From Halorubrum salinarum (GTDB taxonomy: Archaea > Halobacteriota > Halobacteria > Halobacteriales > Haloferacaceae), in assembly GCF_013267195.1 (NCBI RefSeq), contig NZ_CP053941.1, positions 744,001 through 808,000 of the forward strand: a stretch of 64,000 nt of DNA. Reading direction: 5' to 3'. Shown in pieces: positions 36,842 to 45,348 of this stretch. The position numbers were made by a program, and so were the translations under genes. The notes under the pieces were generated by a model, which made no database searches, was not told the origin of the DNA, and saw only the letters and a program-made list of their open reading frames with translations. Numbering within the stretch: position 1 is the first letter of the stretch; the number at the start of each line of letters is the position of its first letter.

Positions 36842-37051
36842 CTATTCGAGATAGCCTAAGTCCTCAAGTCTGTTGGTCACCGATTCGTCGTCGCTAACGT
36901 TTGTATCCGGTCGTTGTTTGGTCTGGGATTCTAATTCTTGAACGACAGTTTCGAGGATCTCTTTGCTATATTCCTCGGCCGATGTATACCCGTTGTCCGC
37001 TGCACGGCGAGAAAGTACCTCGTAGAGTTCCCGGTCGATGTCTAATTTCAT
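36842..37051 (-). CDS. Small helical protein with LxxLGY C-terminal tail
   Basis: 69 residues from the ATG at 37051 (MKLDIDRELYEVLSRRAADN); an ATG nine codons earlier is less likely. The first half resembles a ribbon-helix-helix/CopG-like antitoxin or short coiled dimerisation unit (LYEVLSRRAADNGYTSAEEY, LETVVQEL). The last residues, VTNRLEDLGYLE, repeat the C-terminal motif found on two AlkP-superfamily proteins and the PAPS-reductase-like protein. It stands alone between the phosphodiesterase and the deacetylase genes. It could be a regulator or an adaptor that shares a docking tail with these enzymes. Function unknown. Confidence 0.6.
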   Translation of the reverse strand: MKLDIDRELYEVLSRRAADNGYTSAEEYSKEILETVVQELESQTKQRPDTNVSDDESVTNRLEDLGYLE

Positions 37052-37090
37052 ACCACAAGTATTACCACGACAAGACAAATAGGTTGCTTT

Positions 37091-38020
37091 TCAGTTAGTG
37101 GTGGTATCTACGAGGTCAGTCATTCTTGAAATCTCAATTTCGCCCTGTTGTTGTCTCTCTTCAAGTTCCGTCAAGAATTCAGCCACGAGAGGAAATTGGA
37201 TGTTATTCGAAATGTTGAACAGGTGACTCCATAAATGAGCGTAAGAATCCTTCTCGACAGCGCGTTCGAGCGTTTGAGAAAGATAACGACGGTGAATCCG
37301 TTTCCGGACACGACGTGGGATCATACGGAAAGCGGGGTGGGGAGATTTTTGACCGTTCTGGAGGTACGGCGCAGTTAGTGAGGTATTCATACTCGTATAC
37401 GTTTCGAGGACGTTGTTCACCACCCCTGGCTTCTGAATTGGATGACTACGGGTCAAATAATAAGCAAAAGAAGAGATATTGGACTCTGGTGACTCCACCG
37501 CCGCGACACGTACACAATCGATTCCATTTTGATCCAGTATGGCTCGACTGGGGGGACTATGACGTGGAGGTACGATTGATGTCGGCGGTTGAAGGCTATG
37601 CTCCTGATGAATCTCGCTTGCCCGTTCGAGTTCCCAGTTGAGTATTTCGTCGGAAAAGTCCGCACACGGGATATGAGTATACGTATGGGTACAGATTTCG
37701 TGATCGACCGATGCGCTTCGAATACGATCCACTAAGCTCGGTGCATAATAGAGCGGATCCTCACTTGTTTCACCAATCTCTGAGGGCCACCAATCATCCG
37801 AATGAGGTGAGGGTTCGGCTCCATGTCCTGGAGAATTTAGTAGAAATCCAACAATATCAAAAGTTATTGGGATTCCAGTTCGGTCGCACAAATCCAAGAG
37901 ACGGTCAAGTGTCCGAGATTCCACGGTACATTGCTCGGAGAACAGTTCTGATCCATATGCCTTGTCATGGAATCCCCACCCTAATTCGATCTCCAAACTG
38001 AGGGTTATCGTCGCTGTCAT
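37091..38020 (-). CDS. Polysaccharide deacetylase-like (NodB-fold) protein
   Basis: 309 residues. A NodB-type barrel is suggested by LSLEIELGWGF at the N-terminus (position of the usual catalytic/metal Asp), DRTGIPITFDIVGFLL, SVDHEICTHTYTHIPCADF with the paired metal His (HxxxH), and VPPRHSPPSRAIL in the place of the family's RxPxG-like loop. The normal TFDDG-type first motif is LEIE (Glu10/Glu12), so catalysis is uncertain. It would remove acetyl groups from GlcNAc-type sugars of the glycan. It starts on the last base of the upstream GT4 stop, so 39186-37091 is an overlapping operon of AlkP enzyme, GT4 and this gene. Confidence 0.78.
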   Translation of the reverse strand: MTATITLSLEIELGWGFHDKAYGSELFSEQCTVESRTLDRLLDLCDRTGIPITFDIVGFLLNSPGHGAEPSPHSDDWWPSEIGETSEDPLYYAPSLVDRIRSASVDHEICTHTYTHIPCADFSDEILNWELERASEIHQEHSLQPPTSIVPPRHSPPSRAILDQNGIDCVRVAAVESPESNISSFAYYLTRSHPIQKPGVVNNVLETYTSMNTSLTAPYLQNGQKSPHPAFRMIPRRVRKRIHRRYLSQTLERAVEKDSYAHLWSHLFNISNNIQFPLVAEFLTELEERQQQGEIEISRMTDLVDTTTN

Positions 38021-39189
38021 TAGGAATTCACTCTCCCTGTCGCGATTGCTATCACATCAAGAACACTCTCAGTGAACCGCTCGATCGAAAATTGATACGC
38101 GGTTTCCTCGTCTAGTTTATACTCACTACTCTCACCGATATCGAGAACTGTTTGCGGCATCGAAGAAAGATCGGTTAATTTCAATTTTGGATGATCAATC
38201 TCTGGGAGAATCCCAACGGGCGTTGAAACAACAGGTGTGTTGAGCGATAAAGCCTCGAACACAACGGTTGGATAGGCTTCTACAAGGGATGTAACAATTA
38301 GTACATCAGCAGCAAAAATGGTTCTGAGCGTTTCATCGTGAGGACGACGCCCGAGAAGTTCAACTCTGTCGTCAATATCGAACTCCAACACAGTTTCCTC
38401 AACGACCGATCGATACTCACCGTCACCAAGTACTACTAATTGATAGGATTCAGGGAGTTTTGAAAGGGTTTTGACTGCCTCGTCCGGTCTTTTCACGGGA
38501 ACAAGTCGACATACTGAGACTACCAATAATTCTTGTGGAGAAATACCCAGTTCACGTCGGATTGACTCATTATTTGCCTCAGTAGCCTCTTTAACAACTG
38601 GCTCTTCAATAATTCCGTGGACGAGTTTAACAGTAGATCGCGACCATTTATCAACACGAGTACGGATACGGGGAGTTCGGCAAAGAACAACACTACCCAT
38701 AAAAAACGAAAAAATCACAAACTCAAAGATATTACGGAAGTTAAGTGGGTGTAACTCGGTTCGCTCACTCGGTGAATATGCGACTAAATTCACAACCGGT
38801 ATCCTATGGAGTAGTCCTACTATCTTAGCAGTAGGATGGAGTAAATGATTTGTTGAGTAGATCACGTCGTAGTCCGTCTTGGTGACCTCATATGCCAACC
38901 GAACTGTGATAAATAACAGGAACAATAACCGTCGAAATATTCCAATGATTGAATTTGGATGTCGGTGATCCGATGATGCTTGATAAAACCGACAAATTTT
39001 GACACCTTGGACAGTTTCTATTTTAGGTTCTCCAGAAGTTCGTGTCGTATGAACTGTGACTTGATGACCACGCTGAACACTCGATTTCGAAAAACTCCAA
39101 TCCTCAAACGCACCTCCTGAGGTCTGTGGGTAGAAATCTTCAGCTAACAATAAGATATTCAGAGGTTCAAAAGAGTTTGACTCATTCAT
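38020..39189 (-). CDS. Glycosyltransferase family 4
   Basis: 389 residues. The N-terminus ILLLAEDFYPQTSGGAFEDW is the usual GT4 acceptor-domain start (Gly-Gly loop), and the donor domain shows VVSVCRLVPVKRPDEAV, LVVLGDGEYRSVVEE, VELLGRRPHDETL and DVLIVTSLVEAYPTVVFEAL followed by NTPVVSTPVG. It adds a sugar to the lipid-linked glycan. It overlaps the AlkP-type gene upstream by 4 bp and the deacetylase-like gene downstream by 1 bp, so these are one translationally coupled unit. Donor unknown. Confidence 0.9.
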   Translation of the reverse strand: MNESNSFEPLNILLLAEDFYPQTSGGAFEDWSFSKSSVQRGHQVTVHTTRTSGEPKIETVQGVKICRFYQASSDHRHPNSIIGIFRRLLFLLFITVRLAYEVTKTDYDVIYSTNHLLHPTAKIVGLLHRIPVVNLVAYSPSERTELHPLNFRNIFEFVIFSFFMGSVVLCRTPRIRTRVDKWSRSTVKLVHGIIEEPVVKEATEANNESIRRELGISPQELLVVSVCRLVPVKRPDEAVKTLSKLPESYQLVVLGDGEYRSVVEETVLEFDIDDRVELLGRRPHDETLRTIFAADVLIVTSLVEAYPTVVFEALSLNTPVVSTPVGILPEIDHPKLKLTDLSSMPQTVLDIGESSEYKLDEETAYQFSIERFTESVLDVIAIATGRVNS

Positions 39190-40523
39190 TTGTATCCAAG
39201 GGCTTCTAACCGTTCATCAACCTCAATGGCCTGTTCCATATTGTTCTCCTCTCGTGTTGTAGCTTCAACTGTAGACAGTCGAGATACACTGAAGTCTTTT
39301 AGTTGCTGTATAATTGCCCTAGACTCAGCTTCCTTCACACTCAGCAATTCTGCCTCGTATGGATCCGCCACGAGATCATACACCCCTTCGGAAACGATCT
39401 CCCCCGAATCGATCTCCCGCTCCAGTACCGCCTTCCATCGCTCGCCGCGAGCGGCAAAGCGCCTGATTCCCTCGTTTTCGTCTTCGCCGGTCGCACTTGC
39501 GAAGACGACACCCTCATCGTACACTAACTCCCCGTCTCTATTCACGAGTGGCTCCCTCGGCAACTCCGTCTCGGGCTCACCTGCGTATTCCAGTATCGTC
39601 GGAACGATATTCAGCGTGCTCACCGGGGTCGTCACCGTTTCACTCTCACGCTCACCCGGCAACGAAACGATCAGCGGAACGTGTAGCAACGACTCGTGAA
39701 GGTATCGAGGGTGCGTGTAGTAGCCGTGTTCGCCGAACGCATCCCCGTGGTCGGCTGTCACGACGATCAGACTCTCTTCGAGCAGCCCACGGTCGTCGAG
39801 CGCATCGAAAAGCGCGCGAAGCTGATCGTCTAGATATCGGATCTCCCCATCGTAGGCGTCGATCAACGACTGCCGCTCCTCGTCCGTGATCTCGTCGGAG
39901 CGATCGATCGTCTTCTGATAGAGCGTCTGCGCCTCGGCGTTCGACAGTTCACGGTCGGCGTACGTGTAGCCCGCGGGCGAATTGTACGGCCCGTGAGGAT
40001 CCATGTAGTGGTTCCAGAGGAAGAAAGGCCGATCGTCGTCGAGCGAATCTAACCAGGAGAGCGACCGGTCGTTGATCTCCGCTGCTCGGGCGTGGTACTC
40101 TCCTTTGTTCAAGACGAACTTGTTCAGCGCTCGCTGAGCGAGCGCGACGAACCGATTCTGCCCGAGGACGAGATCGTCGTCGAAGGTATCGAATCCATTA
40201 TCGTAGCCGTACGCACGGGAGACGTAGGGATTCGAGTGGAAGCCGGCGGTTCGGAACCCTGCCTCCGAAAGTCGGTCAGCGACCGTCTTCGGCACGTATC
40301 GGTACCCGTTCGCGGCGAACACGTCGGGATAGCGCCCGCTCAACAGCGCCGGGACAGCCTCCCGCGTGTGTGAACTCGCGGAGATCGCCGTTGTGAATTC
40401 GAGTTCTCGGTCCGCGAGTTCGTCGAGGAACGGACTCGTCTCTCGATCGTAGCCATGCGCTCCGAGGTGATCCGCACGGAGCGCGTCGATCGAGAGGAGA
40501 ATGGTGTTCGGCCGATTAGTCAT
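39186..40523 (-). CDS. Sulfatase-like protein of the alkaline phosphatase superfamily (Thr at nucleophile position)
   Basis: 445 residues. NTILLSIDALRADHLGAHGY (Asp13), ASSHTREAVPALLSGRYP (Thr53 where sulfatases have Cys), the middle LWNHYMDPHGPY, and VTADHGDAFGEHG (Asp258-His259) are all present. The missing Cys/Ser of the formylglycine motif argues against a classical sulfatase and for a Thr-using phosphotransferase or phosphodiesterase like LTA synthase or PEtN transferases, but with no membrane domain. The C-terminus is VDERLEALGYK. It is the first gene of an overlapping operon with GT4 and deacetylase-like genes, so it likely modifies the same glycan. It is related to the protein at 22524. 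Confidence 0.87.
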   Translation of the reverse strand: MTNRPNTILLSIDALRADHLGAHGYDRETSPFLDELADRELEFTTAISASSHTREAVPALLSGRYPDVFAANGYRYVPKTVADRLSEAGFRTAGFHSNPYVSRAYGYDNGFDTFDDDLVLGQNRFVALAQRALNKFVLNKGEYHARAAEINDRSLSWLDSLDDDRPFFLWNHYMDPHGPYNSPAGYTYADRELSNAEAQTLYQKTIDRSDEITDEERQSLIDAYDGEIRYLDDQLRALFDALDDRGLLEESLIVVTADHGDAFGEHGYYTHPRYLHESLLHVPLIVSLPGERESETVTTPVSTLNIVPTILEYAGEPETELPREPLVNRDGELVYDEGVVFASATGEDENEGIRRFAARGERWKAVLEREIDSGEIVSEGVYDLVADPYEAELLSVKEAESRAIIQQLKDFSVSRLSTVEATTREENNMEQAIEVDERLEALGYK

Positions 40524-40579
40524 AGTGGAAACCCAGTCGATTCGTCCTACGTTCTCTCATCGTATTAGTTACTGTCATA

Positions 40580-41746
40580 TCAGGTGTGTACACGCACTTG
40601 ATCGTATACTGATGTCGCCTGTTCGCCGACACGGTCGAGACTGTACCGTTCGGCTTCCCCCTGATTTTCGTGCGCCAAAACCCTCTCGCCGTCTCGTTGC
40701 TCGTTCACTACGTCCATCATTGCCGTCGCAAACACCTCCGGATCGCTGGCATCGGCGAGTCGGTTCGGCTCCTCCGGTACCAGACGTCGAATGATGTCCA
40801 AGTCGTTCGCCACGACCGGTGTCCCTGTCGCCATCGCCTCCAACACGGCGATGCCGAACCCCTCCTGCCGCGAGGGCAACACGAAGACCGACGACTCGTG
40901 AAGCAGTGCCCGCTTCCGCTCTTCTGAGACAAAGCCCAGAAACGTCACGTGCTCCGAGATACCCAATTCGGCTGCCTGTCGCTCTAGTCGATCTCGTTCC
41001 GCTCCCGAACCAGCGATTCCCAATTGGACTGACGGGTCTGCCGCGGTGACGAGCGCCATCGCCTCCAGCAGTTGGTCGATGCCCTTTCGGTGAACGAGTC
41101 GCGAAACGACCACGAAGTCGAACGACTCCGCGCTCACGGTCGTGGGCGGCTCCAAGTACGTGTCGACGTCTAGCCCGTTCGGCACGACGTGTACCGGAAT
41201 CGATGTTCCATACTCGCGTAGCGCTTCCTTCGTCTGCTCTCGCGGAACGATCACAGCCGCGTACAACCTGATACGCAAGAAGTTCTGGACGAGAAGCTGA
41301 ATGACACCGACCGGGAGCGGGTACTTTTCGATCGCACTCCGGTCGTGATACTCGTGGACAAGCGCGACCACCGGCACGGTGAATAGTGGCCCGAGGAACG
41401 CGACGAGGCTCGGATGCGGCGTGTGGTTGTCGACGATGACATCAATATTGTCGCGGAACAATGTCGCGAGCAGGATCGGGAGCGACACGAGCGGAAACAG
41501 TGATCGAGCGAGGTAGAAGTGGAGGGTCGGGGCGCGTTGAAGGAAGTCCGGGACACACTTGACCGTCCGAATCCGGACTCCGTTGGAGACGCGCCGTTGC
41601 GGGAGTTCGGGATCAGTGCGACTGGCCACGACCTGGACATCCGCTCCCTTCTCGTGAAGGGTTGCTGCCTCCTCAAACAGCCGGCGATCGCCGCCACCGC
41701 CGTCCTCCGGGTCGGTGTTGTTTACGTACAACAGTGTCTGACTCAT
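40580..41746 (-). CDS. Glycosyltransferase family 4
   Basis: 388 residues. The N-terminus LLYVNNTDPEDGGGGDRRLF has an unusually Gly-rich donor/acceptor loop; the C-terminal domain reads FVVVSRLVHRKGIDQLLEAM, LGIAGSGAERDRLE, VTFLGFVSEERKRALLHES and FVLPSRQEGFGIAVLEAM-ATGTPVVANDLD, textbook GT4 with the E-x7-E (EGFGIAVLE). It sits 56 bp after the AlkP gene start region and 19 bp before the DUF2304-GT2 gene stop, on the same strand, and is probably co-transcribed with that gene. Confidence 0.92.
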   Translation of the reverse strand: MSQTLLYVNNTDPEDGGGGDRRLFEEAATLHEKGADVQVVASRTDPELPQRRVSNGVRIRTVKCVPDFLQRAPTLHFYLARSLFPLVSLPILLATLFRDNIDVIVDNHTPHPSLVAFLGPLFTVPVVALVHEYHDRSAIEKYPLPVGVIQLLVQNFLRIRLYAAVIVPREQTKEALREYGTSIPVHVVPNGLDVDTYLEPPTTVSAESFDFVVVSRLVHRKGIDQLLEAMALVTAADPSVQLGIAGSGAERDRLERQAAELGISEHVTFLGFVSEERKRALLHESSVFVLPSRQEGFGIAVLEAMATGTPVVANDLDIIRRLVPEEPNRLADASDPEVFATAMMDVVNEQRDGERVLAHENQGEAERYSLDRVGEQATSVYDQVRVHT

Positions 41747-41765
41747 TCGTGACTGCTCCGGTCAG

Positions 41766-42797
41766 TTACCGAATCCATGTCGTAAGTACTGTCCGCGTCA
41801 GTCCGAGCGCGTACCCGAGCTGCGGTTTTTTTGTTTCACCGGCCTCGCGCTCCTGAATGACGATCGGAATCTCTTCGATTTGCATCCCGTTCTTCCGCGC
41901 TTCGATGATCAGCTCGGGCGCGCTGAATCGCTCTTCGGTGAGCGTTAGCTTCCCGATCTCTGACCCACGAATCGCACGGTAACCGTTCGTACAGTCGGTG
42001 ATATCGGATTTCGTGAGACGGTTGATAAGCCACGTGAAGAATTTGATCCCCGACTTCCGGACGACACCGTTCCCGGACTGATCGATTCCGCGATACCGAG
42101 AGCCCATGACGTAATCGGCCTCGCCGTCGAGGACGGGTGCGACGAGGTTTTCGAGCTCGTCGACGGGATGTTGTCCGTCGGCGTCCATAGTGACAACGAC
42201 TTCCGCGTTCTTCTCTTCGGCGACGAGAAAGCCCGTTCGGAGCGCCCCACCCTGGCCCTGATTGATAGGGTGTTCGGCGACGGTCGCGCCAGCCTCCGCG
42301 GCACGGGTCGCGGTGTCGTCGTCGGAACCGTCCGAGACGACGATCGCCTCAATGGGATAGCCACGAATGTGGTCCGGAAGCGCGTCGAGGACTGATTCAA
42401 TACTGGCGGCCTCGTTGTATGCGGGTATCACGATCGCGATCGGATGATTGCCCCCATCTGTTCGTGGCTCGGTCATCGTCTCCGTAACGGACAAACTCCG
42501 CGAGAGATCCGAAATATCGCGCTGGGTGTCACGGAGCGTCGTGTACAGGTAAAGCACCATCACGATCAAAAAGAGGTTTCCAAACAGCGAGGTGGTGACG
42601 AAGCGGCTGTCGAGACTGAGGAGTGCCCCGACCGCGTCGTAAAACGCCGGTGCGATAGCGAACAAGAGGAAGCCGGTTCCGACGCCGACGCCGATAATAA
42701 GGTCTCGTTTCGCGAAGTGAGAGCGGTATCGTTCTCCCCCCCACATGATCGCGGCGAGCCCGCCGAATACGAACAATCCAGTCAGCGGTGCGTTCAT
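41766..42797 (-). CDS. DUF2304 membrane domain fused to a family 2 glycosyltransferase (DPM1-like)
   Basis: 343 residues. Residues 1-100 form three hydrophobic helices (LTGLFVFGGLAAIMWGG, GVGVGTGFLLFAIAPAF, LFGNLFLIVMVLYLYTTL) ending in RDTQRDISDLSRSL, the pattern of DUF2304. From about 118 a GT-A domain follows: IAIVIPAYNEAASIESVL, IEAIVVSDGSDDDT, HPINQGQGGALRTGF and the DXD site VTMDADGQHPVDEL, as in dolichol-phosphate mannosyl- or glucosyltransferases (AglJ/AglD relatives). In most genomes these two parts are separate neighbouring genes. It likely charges a dolichol or archaeol carrier phosphate. A hairpin lies directly upstream of its ATG. Confidence 0.9.
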   Translation of the reverse strand: MNAPLTGLFVFGGLAAIMWGGERYRSHFAKRDLIIGVGVGTGFLLFAIAPAFYDAVGALLSLDSRFVTTSLFGNLFLIVMVLYLYTTLRDTQRDISDLSRSLSVTETMTEPRTDGGNHPIAIVIPAYNEAASIESVLDALPDHIRGYPIEAIVVSDGSDDDTATRAAEAGATVAEHPINQGQGGALRTGFLVAEEKNAEVVVTMDADGQHPVDELENLVAPVLDGEADYVMGSRYRGIDQSGNGVVRKSGIKFFTWLINRLTKSDITDCTNGYRAIRGSEIGKLTLTEERFSAPELIIEARKNGMQIEEIPIVIQEREAGETKKPQLGYALGLTRTVLTTWIR

Positions 42798-42802
42798 AAT
42801 CC

Positions 42803-42819
42803 CACCCCGAGACGGGGTG
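42803..42819 (-). promoter_or_regulatory. Hairpin just upstream of the DUF2304-GT2 start codon
   Basis: CACCCCG-AGA-CGGGGTG, a perfect 7-bp stem with 3-nt loop, ends 5 bp before the ATG at 42797. In the mRNA it would sit on the ribosome approach. The remaining 42820-43153 holds no gene I can support; it is AT-richer from about 42900 and may contain promoters for both directions. Confidence 0.4.
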
Positions 42820-43153
42820 ACCCGTGGAGCGCTTCTCCCCGTAGCACCGACTGAGTGTGAATTTCTGAGTTCATAAGTCTCCCCCCCGGTTGCTACCAGA
42901 TGCCATTTGTTGGGTTAAGAACGCATTACGATGGTACCAACATAATTGTTTCCAAACCTAGTAGTCTATCGAGCCGAAATGTATTCCAACCCGTCATACA
43001 CCTACAAACCCCATTTGTAACCCATTTTATGTCCGGATTATGCTGTTACAACTTCAGAGAGACGGCTCCGAGCCAACATTAGCAACAACCAGATAAGTGC
43101 TGTGCTGTCGGTTTACTGCCAAAGTCTAAGACTGAGACTGACAGAGCACAATA

Positions 43154-44230
43154 ATGAAAGCCATCAGTCTCGCTGCCCGAAAAGGGCAGCGTCTCTGGCC
43201 CCCACGGAGAACCGCCCTAAGCCGATATCACCCATCGAGAACCGGACGGTTCTCGATTACTCGTCGACGCGGTTGAGGCGACGAACACGGAATCCACTCT
43301 TGTCGTCGGCTCGAACCGCCAACGCGTCCAGACCTACTTCGCGGACGGTTGCGACCGAAAACTCGACAGCACATACATCACCCACAAGCCGCAGCTCGGA
43401 ACCGGCCACACTCTCCGCCGAGCCGAATCGCACGTCGGGGACTCGTTTGTCGTCCGCAACGGCGACCACATTATCAACCGCGCCACGACTGACGCCGTTT
43501 GGGAGCGCCACCGCCAAACTGGTGATCCGACCGTCGCAATCACCTACGCCGACCACCCGGACAAGTCCCGCGTCATCAACTTCGCCGCCGACGACCTCGG
43601 GGGGTCAAAAAATCCACTTCAGCCCGAGTGGGTCGCTACCGAGTACATCGACGTGAGCGTCTGCGCGTTTCCACCCGAGGTCGTCGCCGCACTCCGCGGG
43701 GCCGACTCACCACGATGAGTACGCTCACCGCCACGCTCTCCGAGTTACTCGCGGCCCGCCCAGTCCGCGTCGTCCGGTATCGCGACCAGTGGTTCGATGT
43801 CGCAGAACTGTGGGCCCCCGTCGGGATTAACCGCATGATCCTCACGAATACTCGGACCGACTCCCGCGACACGAGCACGGTCGCGCCATCGATCAGAGTT
43901 GCCGATACCGCCCTGCTCACTGCGCCCACCATTCACCCGAACGCGCCGATCCGGAGCGGCGTCACGAGCAGCGAAAGCGCTCAGATCGGGTCGATCGTCG
44001 TTATAAACAACCCACTCATCCTCGTGGGTAGGACCCTCAACCTCGGTGCTGTCGGGCGTCGTCGCCAATACGATCGTTACTGGCGGCACGAACACCGGAA
44101 CGCTGGAAGACACAGTGATCACGATGTTCTCCTCGGTGGGCTCATCGGCGATAATGTGACGGTCAGGACTTACACTACGGTTCGACCTGGGCGATCATCG
44201 GCAACGAACCTATTAGTCGATCCCGTAGGT
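43154..44230 (+). pseudogene. Decayed GlmU-like sugar nucleotidyltransferase
   Basis: The start MKAISLAARKGQRLWP is the nucleotidyltransferase signature with substitutions (expected LAAGxGxRLxP). After a frameshift near 43205 the frame reads ENRTVLDY, VVGSNRQRVQTYFADGCDRK, RAESHVGDSFVVRNGDHIIN, DPTVAITYADHPDKSRVINF, then (another frame from about 43714) TLTATLSELLAARPVRVVRY, RDQWFDVAELW and IGDNVTV-type hexapeptides. It is a relative of the gene at 1-909. Several indels and codon losses; it ends where it meets the 3' end of the PAPS-reductase-like gene. Confidence 0.8.
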
Positions 44231-44231
44231 T

Positions 44232-45215
44232 TCACATATACCCGAGGTCGCGCAGGCGCTCCATCAGGTCTTCTTTGTCCTGGGCGCGGCCGGCGCGTTC
44301 GGTCGTGTCCTCGAGATTCTGGAGCCACGCTGGCTCCTCGGTCGTCTTCTCGGTCGAGACCTCGCTGCCGAGCGAGCGGAACCCGGCGAAGTACTTCGGC
44401 GAGATCGGGATGTCCTCCTGGGTAACCCCCTCGGGGAGGTCGTCGTCGGTCTGCGGGATGTACCCCTCGTCGGGGAACGCCTCCACCGTGTCCGGCACCA
44501 CGAAGTTCCAGAACGCATTCCACACATCCTTTTCAGCGAACTGGAGGATGGGCTGGATGCGGTCGTGCGGCGGGAACAGGTCGGGGTCGTGGCGCGGCGA
44601 GAAGAACGTCTCGTCGGCGCGGGCCTCCTGCTCGTCCCAGCGGACGCCGGAGATGACGCCGTCGATGTCGTGCTCCTCCAAGGCGTCGTTGAGCGCGACC
44701 GTCTTCAGCAGGTGGTTGCCGACGTACGTGTCGAGCAGGAACGGGAACGTGTCCTCCTCGAACTCCAGGATCTCCCGGATGTGGTGCTGGTTGTGCTCCG
44801 AGAGCGCGTCGACGGGGATGTCGTCGCCCGGTTCGAGGCCGTGTTCCTCGACGTAAGCGCCCACGTCCTCGTTGCGGGCGTACACGAGGTCGATGTCCCA
44901 CTCGTCGGCCCAGTGCTCGACGAAGTCGGTGATCGAATCGAAGTGCTGGAAGTGGTCGATGAACACGGCGGTCGGCTTCTCGTAGCCGTACTCCTCGGCG
45001 ACCTGGTTGATGAAGTACAGCGTCAGCGTGGAGTCCTTCCCGCCGGTCCACATCACCGCGGGGTTGTCGTACTGTTCGAGCCCGCGGCGGGTGACCTCGA
45101 CCGCCTTCTCGATCTTGTGCTGGATCGACGGGTAGTCGTCCGGAGTTTCCCCCTCGCCGTCGGTGTAATCGACGTCGACGCTCGCCGGGAAGTCGTCGGG
45201 CATATAAATTGACAT
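44232..45215 (-). CDS. PAPS-reductase/CysD-family ATP-pyrophosphatase
   Basis: About 328 residues from the ATG at 45215 (45203 is possible; a start at 45257 lies upstream of the likely TATA). The adenine-binding P-loop MWTGGKDSTLTL is the SGGKDS motif of ATP-PPases; VFIDHFQHFDSITDFVEHW, ISGVRWDEQEARADETFF and HPRDRIQPILQFAE-like HDRIQPILQFAEKDVWNAFW follow as in CysD and PAPS reductase. Such enzymes activate sulfate or handle adenylylated sulfur. Here among AlkP/sulfatase-like and glycan genes it may supply sulfate for glycan sulfation. The C-terminus LMERLRDLGYM carries the LxxLGY tail. GC content is very high and clearly distinct from the GT genes. Confidence 0.85.
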   Translation of the reverse strand: MSIYMPDDFPASVDVDYTDGEGETPDDYPSIQHKIEKAVEVTRRGLEQYDNPAVMWTGGKDSTLTLYFINQVAEEYGYEKPTAVFIDHFQHFDSITDFVEHWADEWDIDLVYARNEDVGAYVEEHGLEPGDDIPVDALSEHNQHHIREILEFEEDTFPFLLDTYVGNHLLKTVALNDALEEHDIDGVISGVRWDEQEARADETFFSPRHDPDLFPPHDRIQPILQFAEKDVWNAFWNFVVPDTVEAFPDEGYIPQTDDDLPEGVTQEDIPISPKYFAGFRSLGSEVSTEKTTEEPAWLQNLEDTTERAGRAQDKEDLMERLRDLGYM

Positions 45216-45348
45216 GTAGTTGTTGTTAAAAGGATATTTCGGTTCGAACTCGGGCAACAGAGATCGTAGATTCCGCTCCGAGACGCAACTCGCATCAGAA
45301 CACGTGCCGGCCCATAGATTTATTGTTAATTAAACATCAGTTGCGGCA

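Noticed and set aside
42900-43082. 60-codon plus-strand frame
   Set aside because: Isolated, with atypical composition, no homologous pattern and no promoter; probably chance.
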